A DNA stretch of 64,000 nt, taken from contig NZ_WIWC01000010.1 in the NCBI RefSeq assembly GCF_009600315.1, forward strand, positions 1-64,000, in the 5' to 3' direction. Below the pieces are notes generated by a model that was not told the origin of the DNA, ran no database searches, and saw only the letters and a list, made by a program, of their open reading frames with translations. The stretch comes from Pseudomonas helleri (GTDB taxonomy: Bacteria > Pseudomonadota > Gammaproteobacteria > Pseudomonadales > Pseudomonadaceae). Both the position numbers and the translations under genes were made by a program. Below, in pieces: positions 37,714 through 47,947 of the stretch (positions within the stretch are counted from its first letter, which is position 1; each line of letters starts with the position of its first letter).

Positions 37714-39169
37714 ACCAGGACCTCCCGTCACGAGTTATCAGTGCAATGGAGCTCATCGGCCCCCAAGAGCCCGCCGCATACGGCTTGGGCGCATCGCCCG
37801 ACTTCTTCCAGCCAGCAATCAACTGGTCGCACCACTTCCATGCCGCTTCAATTTCATCTTTGCGCACAAACAGGTTCTGATTGCCGCGCATCACTTCGAG
37901 CAAGAGACGCTCGTAGGCGTCAGGCACCCGCTCGCTGCGATAGGTGTCGGAAAAATTCAATTGCAGCGGGCCGCTGCGCAATTGCATGCCTTTATCCAGA
38001 CCTTGATCCTTGGTCATCACCCGCAAGGAAATGCCTTCGTCCGGCTGCAGACGAATAATCAGTTTGTTACCGATTTGAAGGCGCTGTTCCGGAGCAAAGA
38101 TGTAGTGCGACGGTTCTTTGAAGTGAATAACAATCTGCGACAGCTTTTGCGGCATGCGCTTGCCGGTGCGCAAATAAAACGGCACACCAGCCCAACGCCA
38201 GTTACGAATATCGGCACGCAGGGCGACGAACGTTTCGGTGTCGCTTTGGGTATTGGAGTTTTCTTCTTCCAGATAACCCGGCACCGACTGGCCTTCGCTG
38301 TAACCGGCAATGTACTGACCGCGTACGACTTGCGTCGTCAGCCCTTCCGGCGTGATCGGTGCCAACGCCTTGAGTACTTTTACTTTCTCGTCACGAATGC
38401 TGTCTGCCGACAGGTCCGCAGGCGGGTCCATGGCGATCAGACAGAGCAACTGCAACAAGTGGTTTTGAATCATGTCACGCAGTTGGCCAGCCTTGTCGAA
38501 ATACCCCCAGCGCCCTTCAATGCCGACTTTCTCGGCCACGGTTATTTCAACGTGGGAGATGTAGCGTTGGTTCCACTGGGTTTCAAACAGGCTGTTGGCA
38601 AACCGCAACGCAATCAGGTTCTGAACCGTATCTTTGCCCAAGTAATGGTCAATACGGTAAATACGGTTTTCCGGAAAGTACTGCGCAACCGCATCGTTGA
38701 CCTTGCGCGAGGACTCGAGGTCCGAGCCGATCGGCTTCTCCAGCACGACGCGGGTGTTTTCAGCCAAACCGACCTTTGCCAGGTTTTCGCAAATCGCCCC
38801 GTACACAGCAGCAGGCGTAGCGAAATAGGCAATCAGACGCTGAGCCGTGCCGGCCTGTTCAGCCAGTGACACGTAGTCGTCCGTGTTCAGAAAGTCCACA
38901 TGCAAGTAGTTCAGACGCGCCAAAAAGCGAGTCAGTACGTCCTCTTCGATCTCCTTGCTGCCAACATACTGGCGCAGCTGGCTGTCGATGCGCGCCAGAT
39001 GCGTCAACGCATCGCCGGGCTCACGCGCCAATGCGAGAATTCGCGTGTCGTCATGTAAAAGACCGGCACGATCCAGCTGATACAAGGCAGGAAACAGCTT
39101 GCGCAAGGCCAGATCGCCCAGGGCGCCGAACAAGGCAAAGGTGCACGGTTCAACCGTTATCGAAGGCAT
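37700..39169 (-). CDS. zwf: Glucose-6-phosphate 1-dehydrogenase Zwf
   Basis: The 489-residue dehydrogenase oxidises glucose-6-phosphate with NAD(P)+. The N-terminal nucleotide fold begins [20 protein letters not shown] and the substrate/catalytic motif is [14 protein letters not shown] (catalytic His in the family). It is the first gene of zwf-pgl-eda, divergent from hexR across about 200 bp with a HexR-like site. Confidence 0.96.
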   Translation of the reverse strand: MPSITVEPCTFALFGALGDLALRKLFPALYQLDRAGLLHDDTRILALAREPGDALTHLARIDSQLRQYVGSKEIEEDVLTRFLARLNYLHVDFLNTDDYVSLAEQAGTAQRLIAYFATPAAVYGAICENLAKVGLAENTRVVLEKPIGSDLESSRKVNDAVAQYFPENRIYRIDHYLGKDTVQNLIALRFANSLFETQWNQRYISHVEITVAEKVGIEGRWGYFDKAGQLRDMIQNHLLQLLCLIAMDPPADLSADSIRDEKVKVLKALAPITPEGLTTQVVRGQYIAGYSEGQSVPGYLEEENSNTQSDTETFVALRADIRNWRWAGVPFYLRTGKRMPQKLSQIVIHFKEPSHYIFAPEQRLQIGNKLIIRLQPDEGISLRVMTKDQGLDKGMQLRSGPLQLNFSDTYRSERVPDAYERLLLEVMRGNQNLFVRKDEIEAAWKWCDQLIAGWKKSGDAPKPYAAGSWGPMSSIALITRDGRSWYGDI

Positions 39170-39233
39170 GATGTTGGTTCTTTTATCAAGTTAAGCTACA
39201 AATACCTTTTTTCAAGGCATCACTCAAGGAAAA

Positions 39234-39254
39234 ATGTAGTAATAAACACAACAT
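39234..39254. promoter_or_regulatory. HexR-like operator between zwf and hexR
   Basis: An imperfect palindrome with ATGT and ACAT ends. On the minus strand it reads TTGT-GTTTATT-ACTA, one base from TTGT-N7-ACAA. It lies 65-85 bp before the zwf start, where HexR is known to repress zwf in Pseudomonas. Confidence 0.55.
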
Positions 39255-39368
39255 TTTCTCAAAATACAGAATCTTACTAGTGGTCATTACACACCATCAG
39301 TAGGATAGGCCACCTTACAGGGTCGCTTCAGAGCGGCGCTCTTTGCATCGCTGAACCTAGGATCATAA

Positions 39369-40238
39369 ATGGACCGCGTGCGAAATTTACTCGAACAAAT
39401 CAAAGGCCGCCTCGAAGAGCTGAATAAAGCTGAGCGCAAAGTGGCTGAAATCATCTTGCAGAACCCGCAGCAAGCGACCCGGTTCAGCATCGCGGCGCTC
39501 GCTCAGGCGGCATCAGTCAGTGAACCTACAGTTAATCGCTTTTGCCGTTCATTCGGCGTCAGCGGCTATCCGGAACTGAAATTGCAATTGGCGCAAAGTT
39601 TGGCCAGTGGTGCGGCGTATGTCAGCCGCGCCGTGGAAGCAGATGACGACCCCGAAGCCTATACCCGCAAGATTTTCGGCAGCGCCATTGCGTCTCTCGA
39701 CAGCGCATGCCAAGCCCTGGACCCCAACCTTATCAGCCGCGCTGTCGATTTGCTGATTCAGGCGCGCCAGATCCACTTTTTTGGGTTGGGCGCTTCGGCT
39801 CCGGTGGCGCTGGATGCCCAGCACAAGTTCTTCCGGTTCAACCTCGCGGTCACGGCTCATGCTGACGTGCTGATGCAACGCATGATTGCCTCAGTGGCAC
39901 ACACGGGCGAGTTGTTCGTGATTATTTCCTACACGGGGCGTACGCGAGAATTGGTGGAAGTGGCGCGTATTGCACGGGCCAATGGCGCGTCTGTCCTGGG
40001 CCTGACCGCTGAAAACTCGCCGCTGGCCAAAGCCAGTACCTTGAGCCTGAACATTCCGCTGCCTGAAGACACCGACATCTATATGCCGATGACCTCGCGC
40101 ATCATCCAGCTGACGGTGCTGGATGTGTTGGCGACCGGCATGACCTTGCGCCGCGGCGTGGACTTTCAACCCCACCTGCGCAAAATCAAGGAAAGCCTCA
40201 ATGCCAGCCGGTATCCCGTGGGCGATGAGTTTAATTAA
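39369..40238 (+). CDS. hexR: RpiR-family regulator HexR
   Basis: The 289-residue repressor has an N-terminal RpiR HTH ([24 protein letters not shown], about 38-61) and a C-terminal SIS sugar-phosphate domain ([44 protein letters not shown]). HexR represses zwf-pgl-eda, edd-glk and gap and is released by KDPG. It is divergent to zwf. Confidence 0.94.
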   Translation: MDRVRNLLEQIKGRLEELNKAERKVAEIILQNPQQATRFSIAALAQAASVSEPTVNRFCRSFGVSGYPELKLQLAQSLASGAAYVSRAVEADDDPEAYTRKIFGSAIASLDSACQALDPNLISRAVDLLIQARQIHFFGLGASAPVALDAQHKFFRFNLAVTAHADVLMQRMIASVAHTGELFVIISYTGRTRELVEVARIARANGASVLGLTAENSPLAKASTLSLNIPLPEDTDIYMPMTSRIIQLTVLDVLATGMTLRRGVDFQPHLRKIKESLNASRYPVGDEFN

Positions 40239-40243
40239 GACCT

Positions 40244-41107
40244 TCAGGCGCCGCACAACCCCGCGCGCGCCTGCAAACTCAAATGCGCTTGCTCACCGGG
40301 TGCAAGCGACTGGCGATGAGTGCCACCACTGGTGGATTCGACACACACAAAGCCCATCACTTCATTCCAGCTGACGCCAAGCAAGGGCCGTTTGCCGGGA
40401 TGCCACACCACGGTATTGGCCGTGTCGCCAGTATCAATGCTCAACGCCCGTTGCCAGGCATAGTCATTGAGCTGCATTTCACCCTCTTGCTGGAACACCC
40501 TCTGGCAACCGCCTTCAACCCGTAATTCACCTTGTTGCTGGCAGACTTGTCGATTCAACTGATCATACCCGTGAGCACCTTCCAGCCCAGACAGCGCTAC
40601 CTCGGCGACGTCACCAATACGCCAGTACGCGCGCAATGCTTGACTCACCTGGCACGGTTCATCGTCCTGATGCTCCGTACTCAGGCGCAGCTCCATCTCC
40701 TCACCCAGCCGCGCATGCAGATCAACCTGCCAGTCACACAGCTGCAAGCGCCAGTGCAAGGAAACCCCGTCTTCATCTGAACTGCTGCTCAACAATTTCC
40801 AGTCAATCAAACGCGCCCAGCCATGGGATGGCCACGCATTCTCGCTGGGATGGCGCCCATACCAGGGCCAAAAAATGGGCACTCCCCCGCGTATCGCCCC
40901 CACCTGCGGCCACTTGGCAGCACACCACAGCCAAGGCTTTTGCCCTGTCGGCTGAAAGTGCAGCAATTGCGCGCCCTGGCGGCTGAAAACGGCCTGGCAA
41001 TGCGGGTGATCAATGACCAATACGTCGCGCTGCTGAAAGCGCTCCCACTGAAAGATCGGTTGCTCGCGCCTGGATTTATAAAAACGGTGAAGCGGGTTTT
41101 CATGCAT
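40244..41107 (-). CDS. D-hexose-6-phosphate mutarotase (aldose 1-epimerase-like)
   Basis: The 287-residue protein is of the YeaD family: IRGGVPIFWPWYGRHP, SHGWARLIDW (His) and, near the end, NEVMGFVCVESTSGG with the catalytic Glu. It probably interconverts anomers of glucose-6-phosphate for Zwf. The start at 41107 has AGGA upstream. A longer frame to 41179 would run through the oprB terminator and is rejected. It is convergent with hexR (5 bp). Confidence 0.88.
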   Translation of the reverse strand: MHENPLHRFYKSRREQPIFQWERFQQRDVLVIDHPHCQAVFSRQGAQLLHFQPTGQKPWLWCAAKWPQVGAIRGGVPIFWPWYGRHPSENAWPSHGWARLIDWKLLSSSSDEDGVSLHWRLQLCDWQVDLHARLGEEMELRLSTEHQDDEPCQVSQALRAYWRIGDVAEVALSGLEGAHGYDQLNRQVCQQQGELRVEGGCQRVFQQEGEMQLNDYAWQRALSIDTGDTANTVVWHPGKRPLLGVSWNEVMGFVCVESTSGGTHRQSLAPGEQAHLSLQARAGLCGA

Positions 41108-41163
41108 GTGCCGCTGTCCTGAAATCACACGGGGCAGCCCGCAGGAGGTGCCGTACTGAAAAA

Positions 41164-41191
41164 AAAACGGACAGCTCATGCTGTCCGTTCG
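41164..41191 (-). terminator. Rho-independent terminator of oprB
   Basis: On the minus strand AACGGACAGC, ATGA, GCTGTCCGTT and then a T run. A perfect 10-bp stem about 30 bp after the oprB stop. Confidence 0.92.
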
Positions 41192-41220
41192 GGCAATATT
41201 GGGTGCCTAGAGTAAACGAC

Positions 41221-42576
41221 TTAGAACGCCGCTTGAATCTTAAGACCACCGACAATTGCGTTTTCTACTTGCGACACACCGCCCGGGTGCTTGATGTACT
41301 GCACGTTAGGACGCAAGGTCAGCCAGTTGGTCATGTGAAAACCATAGTTGACCTCAACGTTGTACTCAGTGTGCTGCACGGGCTGATACAACGGATTGTC
41401 GTAGTTGGAGATATCGTTGTAAGCATTCAGCAGGCGCTCACCTTTGGTCACGTCGTCATTGACGTGAATGCGGGAAACACCGATGCCCACGTCATCTTTT
41501 GGACGCGAATCAAATGGGCCTTTGTAAACCAGCATCAACGACTGATAGTTGTCGATCATGTTGGTGTCTTTATCATGGAACGTGGCGTTGGCCGCAAAGT
41601 TCAGACCGCGCGACGCATCACCGTTATGGGTGGTCAGTTGCTGCTGAACGACCAACCAGTAGCCGTACTTGCTGTCGTGGCTACGGAAAGCGTTGCCGGA
41701 AATAACCGCATCCTGACCATTCACGTCCTTGCGAACGTCATCCGCATCAGCGGTGCTTTTGTAGTAACCGACACGGTATTCGCCAGGCAGGCCATTGACC
41801 TTGGGCGACCACACCAGCTCAACTGGCAGCACAGTACCTTTAGTACCGCTGCCGCTCAGTTTGAAGGCATTGCCGGACTCCAGCTGCGACGGGTTCATGT
41901 TGTAGGCACCGATTTGCGCATAGAACTCAGGGGTGATGTTGTACTTCACCCGCAAGGCCGCAACACTGACCGGCCAGTTATACCAAACACCGCCGTCGTA
42001 ATCGCCTACTTGGGAACCGCATAACGACAAGTTCTGGAAGTCACAAGGGAAAGAGTTGAAGTCTTCGCCTTCGCCGAAATAACCGGCTTTTAGATCCAGT
42101 TTGCCATCGAAGTACTTTTGTTTAATCCACAGTTGGGTCAAACGTACTGTTTGGCCACGACCCCAAACTTCTTGAGATGAACTCAGTGTGCCAACGCGCG
42201 GATCGCCAATACGGTCATTGGAAATGTTGTTGCCTTGACGAGCCGTAATAGTGGCTTTGAACTCAGCGTCTTTCCAACCGAAGATCTTTTCCAGATCCAT
42301 TTTTACGCCAAGACCGTACTGATCGCTGTAGCGCGCCGTGGTGTTCTTGTTATAGCCACCCTTGAGGTTGCTACCCATCTCACCCACATAATCCAGGGTA
42401 AAGTCGTAGCCTTTTTCAAGAAGCTCGGTACGGGTGCCGCCCCAGTCTCCCAGCATCCATTTGGAATCTGCACTGAAGGGTTCTTCAGCGGCAAAACTGT
42501 TACTGGCACACAGCCCTAACGATGCAATAGCCAAAAGCTGGCAAGCCAGTCCAGGGCGGGTCATTCGGTTGTCCAT
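41221..42576 (-). CDS. oprB: Carbohydrate-selective porin OprB
   Basis: The 451-residue outer-membrane glucose porin has a signal peptide (LACQLLAIASLGLCASNSFA, cleavage before AEEPF) and the OprB-family start WMLGDWGGTRTELLEKGYDFTLDYVGEMGSNLKGG. The beta-strand-rich body ends in the aromatic IVGGLKIQAAF typical of outer-membrane barrels. The ATG at 42576 with GAGGA is chosen over the longer frame (42642). It is the last gene of gltBFGK-oprB. Confidence 0.93.
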   Translation of the reverse strand: MDNRMTRPGLACQLLAIASLGLCASNSFAAEEPFSADSKWMLGDWGGTRTELLEKGYDFTLDYVGEMGSNLKGGYNKNTTARYSDQYGLGVKMDLEKIFGWKDAEFKATITARQGNNISNDRIGDPRVGTLSSSQEVWGRGQTVRLTQLWIKQKYFDGKLDLKAGYFGEGEDFNSFPCDFQNLSLCGSQVGDYDGGVWYNWPVSVAALRVKYNITPEFYAQIGAYNMNPSQLESGNAFKLSGSGTKGTVLPVELVWSPKVNGLPGEYRVGYYKSTADADDVRKDVNGQDAVISGNAFRSHDSKYGYWLVVQQQLTTHNGDASRGLNFAANATFHDKDTNMIDNYQSLMLVYKGPFDSRPKDDVGIGVSRIHVNDDVTKGERLLNAYNDISNYDNPLYQPVQHTEYNVEVNYGFHMTNWLTLRPNVQYIKHPGGVSQVENAIVGGLKIQAAF

Positions 42577-42671
42577 CCCATATTCCTCAAATTTCTTAAT
42601 TCGACTGTGTACGTGGTATAGCTCAAGCAGAGCAGGCAGCAAGTTATCTGCCCAAACTCAAAACGCCTGAA

Positions 42672-43802
42672 CTACGCCACGCATTCTTGAGGCACACGCA
42701 AGGCCCTGAGACGTTCACCAGTATTAGCATCAAATAGTAACACTTTACTGGAATCGAACTGTAGGGTTAGATTTTGTCCGGAATCAGGAGCAGAATCCGG
42801 CGCCAAACGACAGCAGACCTTAGTGTTATTGATGTTTACAAAAACCAAAGTATCAGGTCCTGTTGGCTCAACAACTTGAACTTCTGCACGCAAAGTTGGC
42901 AAGTGAGTGAGTTCATTTGACGCCAATACTATTTGCTCGGGGCGAATGCCCAAGATCAACTCTCGGTCCTCCAGCCCCGCATCGCTTAAGGCCAACGGCA
43001 ACTCACACCGTGACTGTCCGCTTTCAAGTACCGCCTGCAAACAGTCTGCCTGGCGCTTTACGCGCACCGGAATAAAGTTCATCGGCGGCGAACCAATAAA
43101 ACTGGCGACAAACCGGTTGGCCGGGTCGTTATAAATCTGCTTCGGCGTACCAAACTGTTGAATGATCCCGTCTTTCATGACCGCCACTTTATCGCCCAGT
43201 GTCATGGCTTCGATCTGGTCATGGGTGACGTAAACGGTGGTGGTTTTAAGTCGCTGGTGCATCAGTTTCATTTCAGTGCGCATCTCAACCCGCAGCTTTG
43301 CGTCGAGGTTGGAGAGCGGTTCGTCAAACAGGTAAATCTTGGGTCGCCGCGCCAGCGCCCTGCCCATTGCTACACGCTGTTGTTGGCCGCCGGATAACTG
43401 ACCGGGTTTGCGCTTGAGCAAGTGTTCGATTTGCAACAACTTGGCGACACGAGCGACTTCCTCATCAATCGCCGCAGCATTCATTTTGCGAATCTTAAGA
43501 CCGAATGCGATGTTGTCGCGCACGCTCATGGTCGGGTACAGCGCATATGACTGAAACACCATGGCAATGTCACGGTCTTTGGGGCTCATGCCACTGATGT
43601 CGGCTTCGTCCACCAGAATCGAGCCGCCACTGATGCTTTCAAGCCCTGCGATGCAATTCATCAAGGTCGACTTGCCGCAACCCGAAGGGCCCACCAGGAT
43701 CAAGAATTCGCCGTCATTGATTTCCAGCTCAATGTTTTTAAGCGTATCGGGCAAACCCTTGCCATAGCTTTTGTTGACGTTACGTAATTCGAGCGTTGCC
43801 AT
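42672..43802 (-). CDS. gltK: Glucose ABC transporter ATP-binding protein GltK
   Basis: The 376-residue ATPase is of the MalK/UgpC type: Walker A GPSGCGKST (about 38-46), FQSYALYPTMSVRDNIAFGL, signature LSGGQQQRVAMGRAL, Walker B YLFDEPLSNLD and VTHDQIEAMTL. A C-terminal TOBE regulatory region follows (ILGIRPEQIVL). It is called gtsD in P. putida and gltK in P. aeruginosa. It energises the GltBFG importer and starts 3 bp after gltG. Confidence 0.93.
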   Translation of the reverse strand: MATLELRNVNKSYGKGLPDTLKNIELEINDGEFLILVGPSGCGKSTLMNCIAGLESISGGSILVDEADISGMSPKDRDIAMVFQSYALYPTMSVRDNIAFGLKIRKMNAAAIDEEVARVAKLLQIEHLLKRKPGQLSGGQQQRVAMGRALARRPKIYLFDEPLSNLDAKLRVEMRTEMKLMHQRLKTTTVYVTHDQIEAMTLGDKVAVMKDGIIQQFGTPKQIYNDPANRFVASFIGSPPMNFIPVRVKRQADCLQAVLESGQSRCELPLALSDAGLEDRELILGIRPEQIVLASNELTHLPTLRAEVQVVEPTGPDTLVFVNINNTKVCCRLAPDSAPDSGQNLTLQFDSSKVLLFDANTGERLRALRVPQECVA

Positions 43803-43805
43803 GCC

Positions 43806-44651
43806 TTACCCCTTGACCGCGCCGGCCGTAAGCCCGCGCACGAAATACTTGCCTGCGACCACATAGACCAGCAGAGTCGGTAGCCCGGCGATCATCGCCG
43901 CAGCCATGTCCACGTTGTATTCCTTGGCACCTGTGCTGGTGTTGACCAGATTATTCAGGGCCACGGTAATGGGCTGTGATTCGCCGCTGGAGAACACCAC
44001 GCCAAACAGGAAGTCATTCCAGATCTGGGTGAACTGCCAGATCAAGCAGACCATGATGATCGGCGTCGACATGGGCAGAATGATCAACCGGAAAATGGTG
44101 AAGAAACCAGCGCCGTCCATGCGGGCAGCCTTCACCAAAGCATCGGGAATGCTGACGTAGTAGTTACGAAAGAACAGCGTGGTAAACGCCAAACCATAAA
44201 CCACGTGGACGAATACCAACCCTGTCGTGGTGCTGGCCAGTCCCATCTTGCCCAAGGTGAATGAAGCCGGCAGCAGCACGGTCTGAAATGGCAGAAAGCA
44301 GCCAAACAGCAACAGCCCGAAGAACAACTGCGAGCCGCGAAAGCGCCACATCGACAGCACATAGCCATTCAACGCACCGATTGCCGTCGAAATCAGCACC
44401 GCCGGGACGGTGATTTTGATCGAGTTCCAGAAGTAGCTATCAACGGTGGCCCAGGCCTTGACCCAGCCAATGCCGGTGACGACGGTAGGCCAACTGAGCA
44501 GGTTACCGGTGCTGATGTCTTCCGGGGTCTTGAAGCTGGTCAACAGCATGACCACCAAAGGCACCAGATACAGCAGGACGGCGAGAATAAGCACGGCGTA
44601 AATCGCGATGCGACTCAGGCTGATGGACGATTTACCCACGAAACTAGTCAT
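43806..44651 (-). CDS. gltG: Glucose ABC transporter permease GltG
   Basis: The 281-residue MalG-type inner-membrane permease (gtsC) has six hydrophobic segments and the EAA loop IPDALVKAARMDGAGFFTIFRLIILPMSTP. The C-terminus AGKYFVRGLTAGAVKG is typical. Its start overlaps gltF by 8 bp. Confidence 0.92.
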   Translation of the reverse strand: MTSFVGKSSISLSRIAIYAVLILAVLLYLVPLVVMLLTSFKTPEDISTGNLLSWPTVVTGIGWVKAWATVDSYFWNSIKITVPAVLISTAIGALNGYVLSMWRFRGSQLFFGLLLFGCFLPFQTVLLPASFTLGKMGLASTTTGLVFVHVVYGLAFTTLFFRNYYVSIPDALVKAARMDGAGFFTIFRLIILPMSTPIIMVCLIWQFTQIWNDFLFGVVFSSGESQPITVALNNLVNTSTGAKEYNVDMAAAMIAGLPTLLVYVVAGKYFVRGLTAGAVKG

Positions 44652-45552
44652 GACGCTTGGCCCTTAACTCGGAGTACAGGTAAGGCACGATGATCGCCAG
44701 AATCGCGCCGAGCATCAAAATGGCACTGGCCGACCCCACGCCCATCTGGCCACGACTGAAGGTGAAGGAATACATGAACATGGCGGGCAAATCGGATGAG
44801 TAGCCCGGACCACCAGCTGTCATGGCCGCCACCAGGTCAAAACTCTTGATCGCGATATGCGCCAGAATCATGACCGCACTGAAGAACACAGGCCGCAGGC
44901 TGGGCAGCACCACGGTCCAGTAGATTCGCGGCAGGCTCGCGCCATCGATCTGGGCTGCACGAATGATCGATTGATCCACACCACGCAAACCGGCCAGGAA
45001 CATCGCCATGATAAAGCCAGAGGCTTGCCACACGGCCGCGATTACCAGGCAGTACACCACGCGGTCAGGGTCAATCAGCCAGTCCAGGCGAAAGCCCTCC
45101 CAGCCCCAGTCCCGCAACAGTTTGTCCAGTCCCATCCCCGGGTTAAGCAGCCATTTCCAGGCCGTACCGGTCACGATCATGGAAAGCGCCATGGGATAGA
45201 GGTAGATGGTTCGGATGAACCCTTCACGACGGATTCGCTGATCGAGGAATACCGCCAGCGTCACGCCAATCACCAACGTGATGGCGATGAACATGCCACC
45301 GAACACCGCCAGGTTTTTACTGGCCACCCACCAACGGTCGTTGTCGAACAACCGCTGGTATTGAGCCAGACCGACCCATTTGTAGGTCGGCAAAAAAGTC
45401 GAGTTGGTGAACGACAGCACAAACGTCCACAGGATATAGCCATAAAAGCCCACCAGAACGATGAACATGCTGGGCGCCAGTACCAGTTTGGGTAACCAGC
45501 GCTGCAAGGCATCGAGCGGTGAGACTTTGCTGAACACAGCAACAGAACTCAT
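44644..45552 (-). CDS. gltF: Glucose ABC transporter permease GltF
   Basis: The 302-residue MalF-type permease (gtsB) has the EAA loop GLRGVDQSIIRAAQIDGASLPRIYWTVVLPSLRP. A start at 45552 (MSSVAVFSKVSPLD) or four codons earlier at 45564 is possible, and neither has a strong Shine-Dalgarno. It lies about 120 bp after gltB, a gap often used to favour the binding protein. Confidence 0.9.
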   Translation of the reverse strand: MSSVAVFSKVSPLDALQRWLPKLVLAPSMFIVLVGFYGYILWTFVLSFTNSTFLPTYKWVGLAQYQRLFDNDRWWVASKNLAVFGGMFIAITLVIGVTLAVFLDQRIRREGFIRTIYLYPMALSMIVTGTAWKWLLNPGMGLDKLLRDWGWEGFRLDWLIDPDRVVYCLVIAAVWQASGFIMAMFLAGLRGVDQSIIRAAQIDGASLPRIYWTVVLPSLRPVFFSAVMILAHIAIKSFDLVAAMTAGGPGYSSDLPAMFMYSFTFSRGQMGVGSASAILMLGAILAIIVPYLYSELRAKRHD

Positions 45553-45671
45553 GGGGAAATCCATGCAGGGAAGAAAACAACAAGGTCTTTGCTGAAGGGG
45601 TTATCAGCGTGGACACGACTGACCCGCAATCCAGGCAAGCCCTCCCATAAGAGGACCTGCCGCATAAAGGA

Positions 45672-46958
45672 TTACTTGGCTGATTTAACCGCAGCGCCGA
45701 GTTTTTTAGCGGTATCGGCTGGGTCGGCATTCGGGTCGTTGATGAAGTTGGTTACGACATCAAAGAACGCGCCCTGTACAGCCAGCGTGGTCGCCATGTT
45801 GTGCGCCATGCTCGGTTGCAGGCCGCCGGAGTTGGCGTCCGCCAGAAAGTCTTTGGCAGCTGTTTGGGCACACGCGTCAAAGCCGTATTTGCCCATGTCG
45901 TTCAGCATGTCGTTGCGCACAGGGATTGAACCCTTGTTGATGCTGAAGACCTTCTGGAAATCTTCACCCAAGGCCACCTTGGCGATGTCCTGCTGGCCAG
46001 CCGCAGTGCCGGGGTCTTTCTGCTTGAACACCGCCAGAGAGTCGATGTTGTAGGTAAACGCCTTATCGGTGCCTGGGAAGGCAACGCACTGGTAGTCCTT
46101 GCCTGCGACTTTTTTCGCCGCAGTCCATTCACTCTTGGCCCAGTCGCCCATGATCTGCATGCCAGCCTTGCCGTTGATGACTTTAGCGGCTTCGAGGTTC
46201 CAGTCCTGACCCTTGCCATCAGGGTCCATGTAAGTGGCGACTTTCTTCAGCTCAGTCAGCGCCTTGACCATTTGTGGGCCGGTCAGCGTGTCGTTGTCCA
46301 GCTCGACCAAAGCTTTTTTGTAGCCATCCACCCCCATCACCGACAGCACAACGGCTTCGAAAACAGTGCTGTCCTGCCAAGGCTGGCCACCATGGGCAAG
46401 GGGGATAAAACCCGCAGCCTTGAGCTTGTCGCCCGCTGCGTAGAATTCTTCAAGGGTGGCTGGGGGGTTTTCGATGCCGGCTTTTTTGAATACGTCCGGG
46501 TTGATCCACAGCCAGTTCACGCGGTGAATGTTCACCGGCACCGCCACGTAATCACCTTCGTACTTCACCGTATCCGAGATTTTTTTGTCGAGTAGGCCGT
46601 CCCACTTTTCGCTCTGGGCGACGCTTTTGAGTTCGTCGGTGTCAAGCAGGCCGGTGGACGCCCACTCCTGAATATCGGGCCCCTTGATCTGTGCCATGCC
46701 AGGCGGATTGCCCGCAACGGCACGGCTTTTCAATACGGTCATGGCCGTGGCCCCACCGCCACCGGCGACAGCGCCGTCCTTCCAGGTAAAGCCATCTTTT
46801 TCAACCTGGGCCTTGAGGACATCTACAGCGGCTTTCTCACCACCCGACGTCCACCAGTGCACCACTTCTACCGTGCCTTTAGAGTCGGCGGCATAAGCGT
46901 TCAAAGGAAAGAGAGAGGCAAGAGAGACGAATACCGCGAGACGGCTGAATGAATTCAT
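45672..46958 (-). CDS. gltB: Glucose-binding periplasmic protein GltB
   Basis: The 428-residue solute-binding family 1 protein (gtsA) has a signal peptide ([20 protein letters not shown], cleavage before ADSKG). It binds glucose in the periplasm ([15 protein letters not shown] start, typical of sugar-binding proteins). The ATG at 46958 has AGAAAGG upstream. First gene of gltBFGK-oprB. Confidence 0.93.
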   Translation of the reverse strand: MNSFSRLAVFVSLASLFPLNAYAADSKGTVEVVHWWTSGGEKAAVDVLKAQVEKDGFTWKDGAVAGGGGATAMTVLKSRAVAGNPPGMAQIKGPDIQEWASTGLLDTDELKSVAQSEKWDGLLDKKISDTVKYEGDYVAVPVNIHRVNWLWINPDVFKKAGIENPPATLEEFYAAGDKLKAAGFIPLAHGGQPWQDSTVFEAVVLSVMGVDGYKKALVELDNDTLTGPQMVKALTELKKVATYMDPDGKGQDWNLEAAKVINGKAGMQIMGDWAKSEWTAAKKVAGKDYQCVAFPGTDKAFTYNIDSLAVFKQKDPGTAAGQQDIAKVALGEDFQKVFSINKGSIPVRNDMLNDMGKYGFDACAQTAAKDFLADANSGGLQPSMAHNMATTLAVQGAFFDVVTNFINDPNADPADTAKKLGAAVKSAK

Positions 46959-46971
46959 GAGATGACCTTTC

Positions 46972-46979
46972 TTGTTGTT
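46972..46979 (-). promoter_or_regulatory. Hfq/Crc-type A-rich motif at the gltB ribosome binding site
   Basis: On the minus strand AACAACAA lies directly before the gltB Shine-Dalgarno (AAGAAAGG), an exact AANAANAA match. The rest of the 341-bp gap to the next gene (46980-47299) must hold the gltB promoter and GltR sites, but I could not mark them. Confidence 0.6.
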
Positions 46980-47299
46980 ATATCTGAGCAAGTCTTTTGC
47001 TTGCGCTTGTAATGAGTGTATCCATCGCCAAGCCTACTCACGTAACGAAGAGACGCACAAATGTCACTAATCAGTGACAGTCAAAAATGATTTGGATTTT
47101 TATCAATAAAAACAACTACTCGCTCCTGACACCCCACTAAAGAGGATCCTACTTTGAAATAAAGCATTTTCCGGGTTGCCTGTAGGACGCATCCCGAAGT
47201 CGTTTTCCCACGTTGTACTGGCAAATAACTTAAGCGAGTCTGCTAGTCATCGACACGAAGAAATGAACGGAAGCCGACATTCATCAGGAGATGCTGACC

Positions 47300-47947
47300 A
47301 TGCAAAAGCGTAATTCCACCCACCGCAATCACTGCTTTATTTACCCGCTCAAGGGTGAAGACGGTCGACCCTACGCCTGGAAAATCGATATTCGGCGCGC
47401 AGGTAAACAGCACACGCAAATTTTCAACTTCGCCGACTATATAAACGAATATGCCGCTTTGGAGGCCGCAGAAAGTGTGCGCAACCTACTGGTCTTAAAA
47501 ATGCCACAGGTGTTTACCTATGAAACCCGTCAGCGGGTGATGCCTAACAACACCAGCGGCCATCCGGGCGTGTATCGCGTGCAATCCAACCACGTGGATT
47601 ACTGGCGAGCTACGACGCGGATCCATGGTTACAACCTGAGCAAAAGCTTTCGTATTGATCGTTATGGCAATGAGGGCGCATTGCAATTGGCGCTGCAAGA
47701 GCGCGAGCGGCAACTGACACTCTGCAATGAGCCTTATGACGTTGCCATGGAAAAACTACAGCAGCACTTCAGCCAAACCAGCCGCTGCGTCCGCGAAAAA
47801 CGAATCAAAGCCGCAATGGATAAAAATTCCACATTAAACCCTGCCTCTGAACATGCACCCAACCCTAATCTGGAGCCTGTACTGCCAATCAGTGCCGAGC
47901 AAGCCCGCGAGTCTATCAATCGGCATTTCGCGGCATACTTAAAGTAA
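47300..47947 (+). CDS. Tandem AP2-like domain protein
   Basis: The 215-residue protein has two AP2/ERF-like modules in register. In the first, Trp27, Gly35, Phe42, Tyr47, Asn49-Glu50, Ala52. In the second, Trp102, Gly110, Phe117, Tyr122, Asn124-Glu125, Ala127. All spacings are identical at 75 residues apart. The second starts with the AP2-typical NNTSGHPGVYRVQSNHVDYWRA. In bacteria such domains are mainly DNA-binding parts of homing endonucleases; no nuclease motif is seen here. A basic, polar tail follows. AGGAG at 47286-47290 favours the ATG at 47300 over 47291. Its 3' end overlaps convergent gtrS by 32 bp. A regulator of the flanking glucose genes is only an inference from position. Confidence 0.75.
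   Translation: MQKRNSTHRNHCFIYPLKGEDGRPYAWKIDIRRAGKQHTQIFNFADYINEYAALEAAESVRNLLVLKMPQVFTYETRQRVMPNNTSGHPGVYRVQSNHVDYWRATTRIHGYNLSKSFRIDRYGNEGALQLALQERERQLTLCNEPYDVAMEKLQQHFSQTSRCVREKRIKAAMDKNSTLNPASEHAPNPNLEPVLPISAEQARESINRHFAAYLK

Noticed and set aside
37661..38869. A 402-codon open frame on the plus strand
   Set aside because: Antisense to zwf and pgl, whose identities are secure.
41107..41179. Longer N-terminus of the mutarotase gene
   Set aside because: The extension overlaps the perfect oprB terminator hairpin and is not conserved.
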